NCBI RefSeq assembly: GCF_000621125.1
Contig: NZ_KK211214.1
Location: 933,300 to 997,299, forward strand
DNA from: Maribacter antarcticus DSM 21422
Lineage (GTDB): Bacteria; Bacteroidota; Bacteroidia; Flavobacteriales; Flavobacteriaceae
Length of the DNA: 64,000 bases
Direction of reading: 5' to 3'
Under the pieces are notes generated by a model. That model did no database searches. It was not told where the DNA came from and was given only the letters and a program-made list of their open reading frames with translations. The translations under genes were made by a program, and so were the position numbers. Positions 27,969-37,505 of the stretch are shown here, piece by piece (within the stretch, counting starts at the first letter, position 1; every line of letters begins with the position of its first letter).

Positions 27969-30803
27969 ATGGAAGATTTTAATTGGATATTACAACTATT
28001 GGGAAGGTTTCATCCGCTATTGGTTCATTTTCCGATTGGTCTCTTGGTCGTTGCTTTCTTTTTTGAACTGTTGAGCATTGGCGGAAAACGAAAAGGTCTG
28101 AGGCAGGGAACGCATTGGATGCTCTACTTGGGTACCCTGTTCGCAATACTGTCTGCTCTGTTAGGATGGTTGTTGCGCACACAGGAGGATTATACAGGAG
28201 AACTGGTAGATAACCATCAGTACACAGGAATCGCTACTGCGGTTTTTGCACTCGTTACTACACTTTTGCTACTGCAGACGCTAAAGGGAAAATTACCTAA
28301 TTTCTGGGCTTATAGAGTTTCGCTTACTATAACGGTAATATTATTGTCGATTGCAGGCCATTTGGGCTCTTCTTTGACCCACGGCGAAGATTATCTGACC
28401 AATGTCCTGCCGGGTAATCAAGATTCTTATGACAATACAAAAGGTTTGGCCTTGTTGACGGATTTAAAGGCTTCGGATTCTATTACACTTGCCCAACAGG
28501 ATCATTTGAATTTAGAGGTGAGGGCCATTTTTGCCCATAACTGCTATCAATGCCATAATGAGAACAAGCAAAAAGGAGGACTTGTTTTAGATAGTAAGGA
28601 AGGGGTTTTCAAAGGAGGCGAGTCCGGCATGGCGGTAGTTGCAGGAATGATTAACGAAAGTGAATTGTATAGGCGGATAACGTTGTCCCCAAACGACGAT
28701 GAGGTTATGCCAAAAAAAGGGAAGGTGCTAAAAGACAGTGAGATTTCCTTGGTCAAGTTGTGGATAGAAAATGGCGCACATTGGTCGTATAAAGCGGTTA
28801 AAATATTTCCCGAGGCGGAGATGGCGCTTGTAAAACCAGAGCTGCCACAGTCAGAGAAATCCCAACCCGTAGATAAATTGATAGATGCATATTTTGAAAC
28901 GCAAGGTCTTGATTGGTCTTCTGCGGTGGAGGATCGAATTTTTATTAGGCGTGCTTATATGGATGTTATAGGTCTGTTGCCCGAACCTGAGGCTATTGTA
29001 GTATTTCAACAGAATAGGGATACCGACAAAAAGGAAAAACTTATAGATATGCTCTTGGCCGACACGCATAATTATACCCAACATTGGATCAGCTTTTGGA
29101 ACGACCTCCTGCGGAACGATTATAGCGGTACCGGATTTATTACTGGAGGCAGAAAACAGATTACGGATTGGCTCTACAAGGTCTTGGAAGAAAACAAACC
29201 GTACGACGAAATTGTAGCTGAATTGGTCAATCCCGTTAAAGGTTCCGAAGGTTTCATAAAAGGAATAGAATGGCGAGGCGTTGTTAATGCCAGCCAGCGC
29301 ACCGAAATGCAGGCCGCCCAGAATATCGGGCAGTCACTCATGGGGGCGAACGTAAAATGTGCCTCTTGCCATAATAGTTTTGTGAGTAACATGACCTTAG
29401 ATCAAGCCTATGGTTTTGCGACTATTTTTGCTGAGGAGGCGTTAGAACTGAACCGTTGCGATAAACCCATCGGTAAAATGGCCAAAGTAAACTTTCTGTA
29501 TCCTGAATTGGGCAGTATAGCGGGCGATAACGTGCAAGAGCGTTTATTTAACCTTTCTAAGCTGATGGTAAAGCGCGAAAATGGCCGTCTGTACCGTACT
29601 ATTACCAATCGGTTTTGGGACCGTTTAATGGGTAGGGGCATCATAGTACCCTTGGATGAAATGGACAATGTGCCTTGGAGCGGCGAGCTGCTGGATTGGC
29701 TAGCTTCTGATTTTATAGAATCGGGCCATGACCTCAAACATTTGATCAAGCGCATTATGATGTCGAACACCTATCAATTGCCTACCGTGAAATATGGGAA
29801 TAAAGAAGAGCTAAAATCAGAGTATGTATTTGAAGGACCTGTGGTAAGGCGTTTGAGTGCTGAGCAGTTTTCTGATGCAGTAAGCCAAGTTATCTCTCCG
29901 GTATATCATTCGGTAGCATATAATCCTACAGACGAGAAATTACCCATAAAACGAATATGGCATCCGGAAATAAAGTTTGACCGAAGTGTGCTTCCAGAAC
30001 CAGGGAAACGTTATTTCAGGAAAACCATCACGCTTCCCACAACAGCTATACAAGATGCCAACCTTTTGATTTCGGTAGATCATTCCTATGTGCTTTATCT
30101 GAACGGAACCAAAGTATTAGAAGGTTCCAATTGGGAAAAAGTGGGCAAACTGAATGCAACTAAATTTTTGAAACCAGGAGAAAATCTTATCGCGATAGCC
30201 GGCACCAATGAAGGAAGTATTGCCAACCCTGCCGGACTATTGTTTTCTATGAAAGTTGCTTATGACAATGGAGCTATTTCACAAATCGATTCCGATACTA
30301 GTTGGAAGAGTACCGCCGATATTCCCGATTCCAATTGGGCTTCTAAGGATTATAAGGATACCGAATGGAACACTGTCCGGAATTATGGTACTTCCAATTG
30401 GGGCAGATTAATTAATTTTAGCTTTGAAGACCAAAATGGGTCTTTTGCAAGGGCAAGTCTCGTAAAGCAGCATCCGTTTATGAAAGCACTGGGAAGACCT
30501 AGTCGTGAAAACGTGACCACGTCCAGGGATGATCAGGCTACCTTGTTACAGGCCTTGGAATTGACCAACGGCAAATTTTTTAACGGAGTTTTGGCGGAAG
30601 GGGCAACCCTTTGGATAGATCGTTATGGGAACGATAGTAAGAAATTAGTGGAGCGGTTATACCAAAAATCCTTGGGTAGAAATCCCTCGGAAGAGGAACG
30701 GGAAATCTTGTTGAGCGTCTTGGGCGACAAACCAAAACCAGAAGACGTACAGGATGTATTTTGGTCGACTCTGATGTTGCCCGAATTTCAGTTTATTAAC
30801 TAG
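27969..30803 (+). CDS. PSCyt1/DUF1549/DUF1553 multihaem-type protein with N-terminal membrane domain
   Basis: This 944-residue protein begins with four hydrophobic segments (about 10-150; HPLLVHFPIGLLVVAFF), like the DUF2231 membrane domain. A cytochrome-c-like PSCyt1 segment has CYQCH at residues 192-196. DUF1549 follows (about 300-470; RIFIRRAYMDVIGLLPEP) with a second CASCH at 464-468. DUF1553 forms the C-terminal half (LYRTITNRFWDRLMGRG; SLGRNPSEEEREILL). A galactose-binding-like jelly roll seems inserted at about 665-820 (YFRKTITLP, YVLYLNGTKVLEG). This architecture is typical of Planctomycetes and some Bacteroidota, always next to DUF1501, as here. The role is probably extracytoplasmic oxidation of a carbohydrate. 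The exact reaction is unknown. Confidence 0.88.
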   Translation: MEDFNWILQLLGRFHPLLVHFPIGLLVVAFFFELLSIGGKRKGLRQGTHWMLYLGTLFAILSALLGWLLRTQEDYTGELVDNHQYTGIATAVFALVTTLLLLQTLKGKLPNFWAYRVSLTITVILLSIAGHLGSSLTHGEDYLTNVLPGNQDSYDNTKGLALLTDLKASDSITLAQQDHLNLEVRAIFAHNCYQCHNENKQKGGLVLDSKEGVFKGGESGMAVVAGMINESELYRRITLSPNDDEVMPKKGKVLKDSEISLVKLWIENGAHWSYKAVKIFPEAEMALVKPELPQSEKSQPVDKLIDAYFETQGLDWSSAVEDRIFIRRAYMDVIGLLPEPEAIVVFQQNRDTDKKEKLIDMLLADTHNYTQHWISFWNDLLRNDYSGTGFITGGRKQITDWLYKVLEENKPYDEIVAELVNPVKGSEGFIKGIEWRGVVNASQRTEMQAAQNIGQSLMGANVKCASCHNSFVSNMTLDQAYGFATIFAEEALELNRCDKPIGKMAKVNFLYPELGSIAGDNVQERLFNLSKLMVKRENGRLYRTITNRFWDRLMGRGIIVPLDEMDNVPWSGELLDWLASDFIESGHDLKHLIKRIMMSNTYQLPTVKYGNKEELKSEYVFEGPVVRRLSAEQFSDAVSQVISPVYHSVAYNPTDEKLPIKRIWHPEIKFDRSVLPEPGKRYFRKTITLPTTAIQDANLLISVDHSYVLYLNGTKVLEGSNWEKVGKLNATKFLKPGENLIAIAGTNEGSIANPAGLLFSMKVAYDNGAISQIDSDTSWKSTADIPDSNWASKDYKDTEWNTVRNYGTSNWGRLINFSFEDQNGSFARASLVKQHPFMKALGRPSRENVTTSRDDQATLLQALELTNGKFFNGVLAEGATLWIDRYGNDSKKLVERLYQKSLGRNPSEEEREILLSVLGDKPKPEDVQDVFWSTLMLPEFQFIN

Positions 30804-31100
30804 TTTGTTGTAAAATAATTTATAGTGATTTAGAAAAAATAGTATAGTAGTCTTAAGGATTAAATTTTTATTGGACTCTCACATCTAGCGCAGTCGAGAT
30901 GTTTTGATTAGGCGCTCATTGTTTTAACCTGAGCGTAGGCATTGAGGAAAGTAGAAATGCAGTTTACGGGTAATACAAGATTTCGTCCAAGCTTTAAGAA
31001 GCGTTGCTTAGGAGCTTGAAAAAGTATAATAATTTAGCTCTTTTAAATAGCGAACTAGAGAACGAATATAGTGGCAAGCGAATGTAAAAAAGTAAAAGTA

Positions 31101-32561
31101 ATGGACAAGCAAAATACAAGACGGGAATTTATTAAAAAAATGTCGGCTGCAAGTTTGGGAGCTTCCACGGCCACAATTCCATTAACCAGTTTCTTAAGTT
31201 CCTGCACGCCAGAAGTTGCGAAACTAGCTTCCACGGCAGACACCGTGATTCTTCTTTGGATGGCGGGTGGTATGGCACACACAGAAACCTTTGATCCTAA
31301 GGCCTACGTGCCTTATGAAAAAGGGGTGGAAAGTAAAAGAGTGCTCAGTACCTTCCCTAAAATACCTACGGTAGTAGACGGACTCGATTTCTCTAAGGGA
31401 CTGGAGTCTATTGCCGGAGTAATGGATAAGGGCGCTATTATCCGTTCCTATAAATCCGCCGACTTGGGACATATTTTGCATACAAGACATCAATACCATT
31501 GGCATACTTGCTACGAACCGCCACAATCGGTTCAGGCGCCACATATCGGCGCATGGATTGCAAAGGAATTGGGACCTTCCAATCCTGTGATTCCACCTTT
31601 TATCAGTATGGGGCAACGTTTCACGGTGGGGGAAGCTGAAGAGTTGAAAGCGTTTCATTCTGCAGGATTCTTGGGATCCGAGTTCGGTCCGTTTCTGATT
31701 CCCGACCCCTCGGGCGGACTCGAAAGTGTGCGTCCGCCCCAAGGCATGTCGCTAAAAAGATTCGAGGCGCGCTATAAGTTGTACAAAGAGTTGGCCAATA
31801 AGAATAAGCTCATGGAAGAAGGGAGTGATTACCAGCGGGAGTCGCTTATGCGTTCCATGGAGCAGTCGTACCGTTTGTTGAATTCCCCCGAGGCAAAGGT
31901 ATTCGATTTGTCACAAGAACCCAAAGAAGTCTATGATACCTATAATACTGGCAGATTTGGTCTAGGTTGTTTATTAGCAAAGCGGTTGGCCATGAATGGT
32001 GGACGGTTTATCAGCGTTTCAACTGAATATGAACCATTTTTAGGTTGGGATACCCACGAAAATGGCCATACTAGAGCCAAGAAAATGAAGGAATTGATTG
32101 ATAGACCCATCGCCCAACTGATAAAAGATTTGGAAGAAAGCGGCCATTTGGACAGAACCTTGATTGTTTTAGCCAGCGAATTCAGTCGCGACGCCATAAT
32201 GGAAGGGAGACCTGGTGAACAAGTACAAGACCAAGTGAACCAACCGGATATTATAGAGGATGAAAAGTTCTACGGTATGCACCGCCATTTTACCGATGGC
32301 AGCTCCATATTGATGTGGGGCGGCGGTGTCGAGAAAGGTTTGGTTTACGGGAAAACAGCCGATGAGCGGCCTTGTTCTTCCATAGAAAATCCCGTGGTCA
32401 TCGATCAGGTACATCAATCCATATACCACGCATTGGGTATTCATCCCCAAACGGAGTATACCATTGAAGGGCGACCTTTTTACACTACGCCCGATGGCCA
32501 CGGAGAACCTATTTTAGATTTGTTCGGTAAACCATTTAATAAGGCTACGAAAACAAATTAG
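31101..32561 (+). CDS. DUF1501 family protein, Tat-exported
   Basis: This protein of about 486 residues has an alkaline-phosphatase/sulfatase-like fold. The Tat signal NTRREFIKKMSAASLGAS follows the ATG at 31101, which I prefer over the in-frame GTG at 31071. It contains VILLWMAGGMAHTETFDPK, HTRHQYHWHTCY, ETHENGH-like WDTHENGHTRAKKM and VLASEFSR, all usual DUF1501 motifs. Family members almost always pair with a DUF1549/DUF1553 gene; here that partner ends 298 bp upstream on the same strand. The biochemical role is not established, but the pairing suggests a joint extracytoplasmic complex. Confidence 0.9.
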   Translation: MDKQNTRREFIKKMSAASLGASTATIPLTSFLSSCTPEVAKLASTADTVILLWMAGGMAHTETFDPKAYVPYEKGVESKRVLSTFPKIPTVVDGLDFSKGLESIAGVMDKGAIIRSYKSADLGHILHTRHQYHWHTCYEPPQSVQAPHIGAWIAKELGPSNPVIPPFISMGQRFTVGEAEELKAFHSAGFLGSEFGPFLIPDPSGGLESVRPPQGMSLKRFEARYKLYKELANKNKLMEEGSDYQRESLMRSMEQSYRLLNSPEAKVFDLSQEPKEVYDTYNTGRFGLGCLLAKRLAMNGGRFISVSTEYEPFLGWDTHENGHTRAKKMKELIDRPIAQLIKDLEESGHLDRTLIVLASEFSRDAIMEGRPGEQVQDQVNQPDIIEDEKFYGMHRHFTDGSSILMWGGGVEKGLVYGKTADERPCSSIENPVVIDQVHQSIYHALGIHPQTEYTIEGRPFYTTPDGHGEPILDLFGKPFNKATKTN

Positions 32562-32725
32562 ATATATCTGTAAAGGTTCCTAGTACGGCAGAAAAAAACG
32601 TTTAAAGCAAAAGTAATTTTCGCTTTAAAAGTTTTTATAGTAAGGGCGGTTTAATCCGAAAATCATTACTTCTTCATCAAATAAAAATCAAGAACTGTTT
32701 AAACTTCGCTATAAAAGAGAACCGT

Positions 32726-33193
32726 ATGGAATTAGTAAAAACCAATAGAAGAAATTTCTCACAAACCATTACTAAGGCAAGTGCAGGGGTTATTTTAGTG
32801 CCCCATTTCAATATCAATAGTTCCAGACCCAAATTATCCGATACGATTACCGGTCATGGCAATTTTAAATATAAATTCCATAAAGAATGGGGCAGCCTAG
32901 ACCCTACCAAAACGCCTGTGAACAATTGCCATGAAATGGTTGTGGATTCCCAAGGAAGCTTGGTAATGGTTGGTGATGACGTCCATAATAATATTTTGAT
33001 TTACGACAAGTCCGGAAAACTATTAGACAGTTGGGGCATTCGCTATAAAGGTAATCATGGACTCACCCTTTGGAACGATGGCGAACAGGATTTTCTTTTT
33101 ATTTGCGATACAGACGGTGTTATGATAAAAACAACCTTGGATGGCCGGGAACTGATGATAATCGGGTATCCTTCTGATTACGGGGCGTACTAA
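32726..33193 (+). pseudogene. Truncated NHL-repeat protein with Tat-like signal
   Basis: This is a 155-residue frame with an N-terminal twin-arginine motif (TNRRNFSQTITKASAG). It then starts a six-bladed beta-propeller: KFHKEWGSLDPTKTPVNN, CHEMVVDSQGSLVMVGDD, ILIYDKSGKLLDSWG, HGLTLWNDGEQDFLFICD. The frame stops after GYPSDYGAY, roughly two blades in, where related proteins continue for some 200 further residues. No continuation is found in the 214 bp downstream. It is therefore probably a deletion remnant, though a short secreted product is possible. It follows the DUF1501 gene, the usual place for such a protein. Confidence 0.6.
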
Positions 33194-33406
33194 AAATTTG
33201 TATTAGTATTTTTAATAGAGATACATATCAGAGGATAGCTAAGATTTTAAATAAAATACGAATCATAACGCTAAAAGGATTTTATTTTTTATAATAAGTA
33301 TTTGAGCGTGAAACAATTTATAATTATACGATTAACCGTTTTAGTGTGTTAAACAATAAATCAAAAAACTAATTTACTTTTCTAATCTCTAAAAATTTCC
33401 TTTTTA

Positions 33407-34213
33407 ATGAATAAACTAAAATTAGTAGTTCTATTTTTTTTGGTGCTTGGCTGTTCTACTGCCAAAGATCAGCCTTTGGTAAATGCACATGCACATAATG
33501 ATTATGAACATAGAAGCCCTCTTTTTGGAGCTCTTGAAAATAAGTTTATATCCGTAGAGGTGGATGTCCATCTAATTGATGATAATCTATATGTATCGCA
33601 TGACACACCAATTTCTAAAGACCTCACAAAAACTTTGGAAGCACTTTATTTAAAACCTTTATTAAATAGAGTTGATAAAAACAAAGGAGAAGTATATACT
33701 GGATATGAAGGTTATTTTTATTTGATGATTGATATCAAAACAGAAGCTGCGCCTTCTTACAGTGTATTAAAGAACATCTTAAAAGATTATCATTCAATAA
33801 TTTCTTCAGTAGTTAATGGCGTTGAAGAAAAAGGCAAACCGATTAAAATAGTTGTGACAGGTATGAAGGGTAGACCTTTTCGCAAGATATTGGACGATGA
33901 ACCTAAGTTAGTTTCAATTGATGGCAGATTAGCTGAATTAGGAAAAGGGATTTCAAAAGAAATAATGCCTTTCATAAGTGAAAATTATAACAATCACTTA
34001 TCCTTTTCTGGTGAAGGTAAACCATCAAAGAAAGATTTGAATACGATAGCAAGAATCGTAGGTGCGACTCATAGTGAAGGAAAAATGTTAAGATTTTGGG
34101 CTTCTAAAGATAATCCCCAAGTATGGGAGTTTTTATTGAGAAACAACGTTGATTTAATCAATACAGATAGTTTGGTTCAATTCAGGAAATATATAAGAAA
34201 TAGAACTAATTAG
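33407..34213 (+). CDS. PI-PLC/glycerophosphodiester-phosphodiesterase-like lipoprotein
   Basis: This 268-residue protein has a lipoprotein signal ending VLGC. The TIM-barrel start reads NAHAHNDYEHRSPLFGAL with the first catalytic-type His. SVEVDVHLIDDNLYVSHD supplies the Glu, Asp and second His of the phosphodiesterase family. FYLMIDIKTEAA is the next metal-binding strand, and LRFWASKDNPQVW and DLINTDSL close the barrel. It may cleave lipid head groups or sugar phosphodiesters in the periplasm. No partner gene explains it in this locus. It ends before a 287-bp gap and converges with rhaM. Confidence 0.82.
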   Translation: MNKLKLVVLFFLVLGCSTAKDQPLVNAHAHNDYEHRSPLFGALENKFISVEVDVHLIDDNLYVSHDTPISKDLTKTLEALYLKPLLNRVDKNKGEVYTGYEGYFYLMIDIKTEAAPSYSVLKNILKDYHSIISSVVNGVEEKGKPIKIVVTGMKGRPFRKILDDEPKLVSIDGRLAELGKGISKEIMPFISENYNNHLSFSGEGKPSKKDLNTIARIVGATHSEGKMLRFWASKDNPQVWEFLLRNNVDLINTDSLVQFRKYIRNRTN

Positions 34214-34500
34214 GAAGGGTGAAGGTTCAATTTACCGCCTTTATTTTCTTTTTTAATATATGTATCCTTAACCGCAAACGAATCAATGACCTGCTTGTTC
34301 TTCTCTTTTTTCGATTAATTAGATTGTCGGGAGTTCTATCTTAAATCATCTACGCCAAGAGGTTTTTTATGCCTTCGCCCTTCTTTTAGTCGATTGCACC
34401 AGAGAGTATCTAGGAAACCCTAGTACAATACTAGAGACACGGCAGATAATCAAACAAAATTCCTTCTTTTAATGGGGTAGGACAATTGTAATCTCTTCTC

Positions 34501-34815
34501 TTATTCCATATAAAATACTTCTTTCAGAGTAAGAAACACCGGCGAATTGTCCGGATTTGTTTCCATAAGGTCTGCCATGTAGGCCCACCATTTTTTGACT
34601 ATGTGATTTTCTGCCAAATCTTGGGAAGAGGCATCGCCAGATAGTTTTTGAAAGGCAAAAAGTGTGTGGGTCTCTTCGTCTAAAAAAATCGAATATTCGC
34701 TTACACCAGACTCTTTGAGCAGCAATTTTAACTCGGGCCACAACTCCTTATGCCTTTTGGTGTAGGCTTCCTCTTGACCAGGATTTAATTTCATTTTAAA
34801 GGCTAATCGTTGCAT
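34501..34815 (-). CDS. rhaM: L-rhamnose mutarotase
   Basis: This 104-residue dimeric ferredoxin-like enzyme interconverts alpha- and beta-L-rhamnose, feeding the isomerase with the right anomer. It matches RhaM along its full length: QRLAFKMKLNPGQEEAY, H22 in KRHKELWPEL at the position of the catalytic His of E. coli RhaM, FAFQKLSGD, and KKWWAYMADLM with the paired Trp residues. It lies 83 bp after a Tat-exported Gfo/Idh gene on the same strand, and the other rhamnose genes are at the right end of the window. A frame on the same strand at 34469-34741 is a shadow. Confidence 0.93.
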   Translation of the reverse strand: MQRLAFKMKLNPGQEEAYTKRHKELWPELKLLLKESGVSEYSIFLDEETHTLFAFQKLSGDASSQDLAENHIVKKWWAYMADLMETNPDNSPVFLTLKEVFYME

Positions 34816-34897
34816 ATTAAATTTTTTTACGCGGTGGCCATTGCCGGCTCTTTGTTACAGTGATAATTTTCAAAAAAACTCCTATTGTCCTCTCAAA

Positions 34898-36208
34898 TTA
34901 ATATTTTCTACGTTTGCGCTTTCTCATCTTATTGGCCTGAGCATCATCCTTGAATTTTTCCTTTTCAGGGTTCCACTCTAGAGGCCTGCCAAGTTCGTAA
35001 GCAATATTGGCCACGTTGCAGATGGTGGCAGATCTGTGACCGGTTTCCACGCTGCAAATAGGTTCCTTTCTGGTTTTTATGGTATCTAGCCAATTTTGGT
35101 AGTGGTTGCCTTGGTCTTTAAAAAGTTCCTTGGGGACGCCGCTGTTAGGTACAAGAATGTTGGTGGGAGTGGTTTCAATAAAACCCCTGCTCACATCCAT
35201 AGTGCCTTCCGTACCAATAAAACGAACGGCCCATTTCCTACCAAAATCCTCATGAACCATTTCAATACCGTTTTCATAGAACATCCGTAAGCCCCGAACG
35301 GCCTTGGAGTCTTTTGGGGGAATAAAAGATACCGGGCCCGTCTTGTCCATTCCTAAACACCATTGAGCGATATCGAACATGTGGGTGCCCCAATCGGACA
35401 AGATGCCACCGCCAGTTTCTTTGAAATCGCGCCAAGCGGGATAGCTTTTGACCACTTCAGGGGCAATGGTATTGTGATAACTAAGTAGAGGAGCGGGTCC
35501 GCACCAAAGGTTCCAGTCCACACCTTCCGGTGTAGGTTCTGCCGGCAAGTCGTAGGCACGATAAGGGTCTCCTACATTAACCAAGACTTTAGTAATGTCG
35601 CCCAACTTTCCTGTACTTACAATTTCATGGGCCTTCCTAAACCGGTCCCAAGAGCGTTGCATACTGCCAACTTGTAGCACCCTTTCGTATTTTTCCTTGG
35701 CGTCTACCATTTTTCTACCATCATCTATGGTGTTAGTCATGGGTTTTTCACAATAGACATCCTTGCCGGCTTTCATGGCGTGGATGGATTGTATGGCGTG
35801 CCAATGATCTGGTGTTGCGATCACTACAGCATCTATACCTTCTTGCTCTAAAAGTTCCTTATAATTTAAATAAGTAGTGACTCCGTTATATTTTGATACT
35901 CGTCTTTTTTCTGCGTAAGAACTTTCTATTACTCCTTTAAACCAATCTCGCTTAGCAGTCCAAACATCACTACCTGCCACTATTTGTACGTTGGTGTTCG
36001 AAACAAATCGTTCTCCTAAAATACCGCCTTGTTTTCCCAAGCCTATATATCCCAAGTTTATTTTATCACTTGGGGCTACAAAACCTTGGCCCATAACGCG
36101 CCTAGGTATAATGGATATTAAACCGGCAGCCAAGGCTGTTTTTTTGATGAAGGTTCGTCTAGAATTTTGCTCTCGGTTTTCTGCTTTGTGACCTTTGTAT
36201 TTTTTCAT
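34898..36208 (-). CDS. Gfo/Idh/MocA-family oxidoreductase, Tat-exported
   Basis: This protein of about 436 residues starts at the ATG at 36208 and carries a Tat signal (NSRRTFIKKTALAAGLIS). After it come the Rossmann motif INLGYIGLGKQGGI, the EKP motif DVYCEKPMTNTIDDG and the domain-2 motif GGGILSDWGTHMFDIAQW. Tat export suggests it folds with bound NAD(P) in the cytoplasm and acts in the periplasm, as known for glucose-fructose oxidoreductase and for glycosidases that use a tightly bound cofactor. In this setting it may oxidise rhamnosides or uronosides, or be an NAD-dependent glycosidase. It is followed by rhaM. A basic tail (KMRKRKRRKY) ends the protein. Confidence 0.88.
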   Translation of the reverse strand: MKKYKGHKAENREQNSRRTFIKKTALAAGLISIIPRRVMGQGFVAPSDKINLGYIGLGKQGGILGERFVSNTNVQIVAGSDVWTAKRDWFKGVIESSYAEKRRVSKYNGVTTYLNYKELLEQEGIDAVVIATPDHWHAIQSIHAMKAGKDVYCEKPMTNTIDDGRKMVDAKEKYERVLQVGSMQRSWDRFRKAHEIVSTGKLGDITKVLVNVGDPYRAYDLPAEPTPEGVDWNLWCGPAPLLSYHNTIAPEVVKSYPAWRDFKETGGGILSDWGTHMFDIAQWCLGMDKTGPVSFIPPKDSKAVRGLRMFYENGIEMVHEDFGRKWAVRFIGTEGTMDVSRGFIETTPTNILVPNSGVPKELFKDQGNHYQNWLDTIKTRKEPICSVETGHRSATICNVANIAYELGRPLEWNPEKEKFKDDAQANKMRKRKRRKY

Positions 36209-36390
36209 TGTTTGTATGTTATTAAGCAATTGTTATTTGTATTAATGTTTTTTCAATAGTTTTAAAAACAAGGAAATATGCATCTCTATAAGAGCTCTTT
36301 TTTATTTTTTAATTCTCTCAGATTTCCAATAAACCTCTATTTTAATACTGACCAATAAAAAAGAACCTATGCCAAAATTCTACCAGTTAT

Positions 36391-37395
36391 TTAAAGTGGC
36401 AAGTAGGTGGTCGGTACCAATATTGTGTATCCACCCACCATTCCCCTGTCTTGCTGGAAAATCATTAAGGATTTCCATGTTTTGGTAACTGCGGGTGTGT
36501 ATGCTGTCTTATCTAGAAGACCATCATTGATTCCCCAAGCCAGGGTAAAGGTGTAAAAACCACTTCCACTCACCTTAGCATGGTTAAAAGATGCTGGTGA
36601 AAGAAAGCTAGTACGCCATAGACCATCTTTATGTTGTAGTTCCTTAATTTTCAAAGCCATTTCTTTAAATAGCCTCAAATTAAAATCACGGTGTCTGTAT
36701 TCTTTGGGCATGTCATCGATAACAAGGGCTGAACTGCCAAGAACCCATCCATTGTCACATGACCAAAATATCTTATTATCTTCTTTCAAATTTTTTATAT
36801 TTCCTTCCCACTGATGGCGGGTGTCCCGTGAAAAAATATGCTCCTCTTTTTTGTAAAGAAGGTCGTAGATTTCTATATATAGTGTGAGTACGGAATCCAA
36901 GCATCTCATATCTCCTGTATGGTTTTACATATAATGTTAGCATCGGTGGAGCCATAAAAAGGGTATGTCAACACCACCATAGATCTTTTTTGATTCGTCT
37001 TTATTGGTACCATATCTCTATTTGTTTGGCTCGTACAAATACTTTTGAACAAAAGTTTTTGTAGTTTCTAAATCAACATCGTTCTTGTCTCTCTCGTTCA
37101 TATCTAAATATCCATAAGAAACAGTAACATCATCAGCGTGATAAAATCGATTATGTGTTTTCCATAGATTTCGGCGGCCAAAATTTTTTAATTCGGCAAA
37201 AGAAATCTGCTTTTTTACCGTCACGTGTGCCCTTGCATTACCTGTAAGGTAAGCACTGTTGGTCCAATCTGTTTGGGAAACTGGAAAGATATCATGTGCC
37301 TCTTGCCATTCCATTCCATTGCACGCACCATGGCTTTTTCGATGTTGGTTTTATTCAATTGTTTTGGTGTTAACCAAGCTGAACACTATGGCCAT
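36391..37395 (-). pseudogene. GH105/GH88-type unsaturated glucuronyl hydrolase pseudogene
   Basis: Reading from about 37395 down, the pieces are KAMVRAMEWQEAHDIFP, QTDWTNSAYLTGNARAHV, YGYLDMNERDKND, then LFMAPPMLTLYVK and MRCLDSVLTLYIEIYDLL in two frames. IFWSCDNGWVLGSSALV and FLSPASFNHAKVSGSGF follow. These are the successive motifs of YteR-type hydrolases that remove unsaturated uronate from lyase products. A TGA at 36968-36970 and at least two frame changes (37018 and about 36910-36960) break it. The N-terminal signal is not recognisable. Such an enzyme normally acts just after ulvan or pectin lyases. Confidence 0.85.
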
Positions 37396-37505
37396 TATCA
37401 TTTATCTTCTAGCTTTATTTTTCTTCATTGAAATTAAGATTAGATAAAGTTCATAGTTCTATTTTTAATTTCTCAATATAAAGGCTGAGGTCAAGTATAT
37501 GTTTC

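Noticed and set aside
31224-31742. Antisense frame of 172 codons
   Set aside because: Shadow of the DUF1501 gene, no family features.
34469-34741. Frame of 90 codons on the minus strand
   Set aside because: Out-of-frame reading of rhaM.
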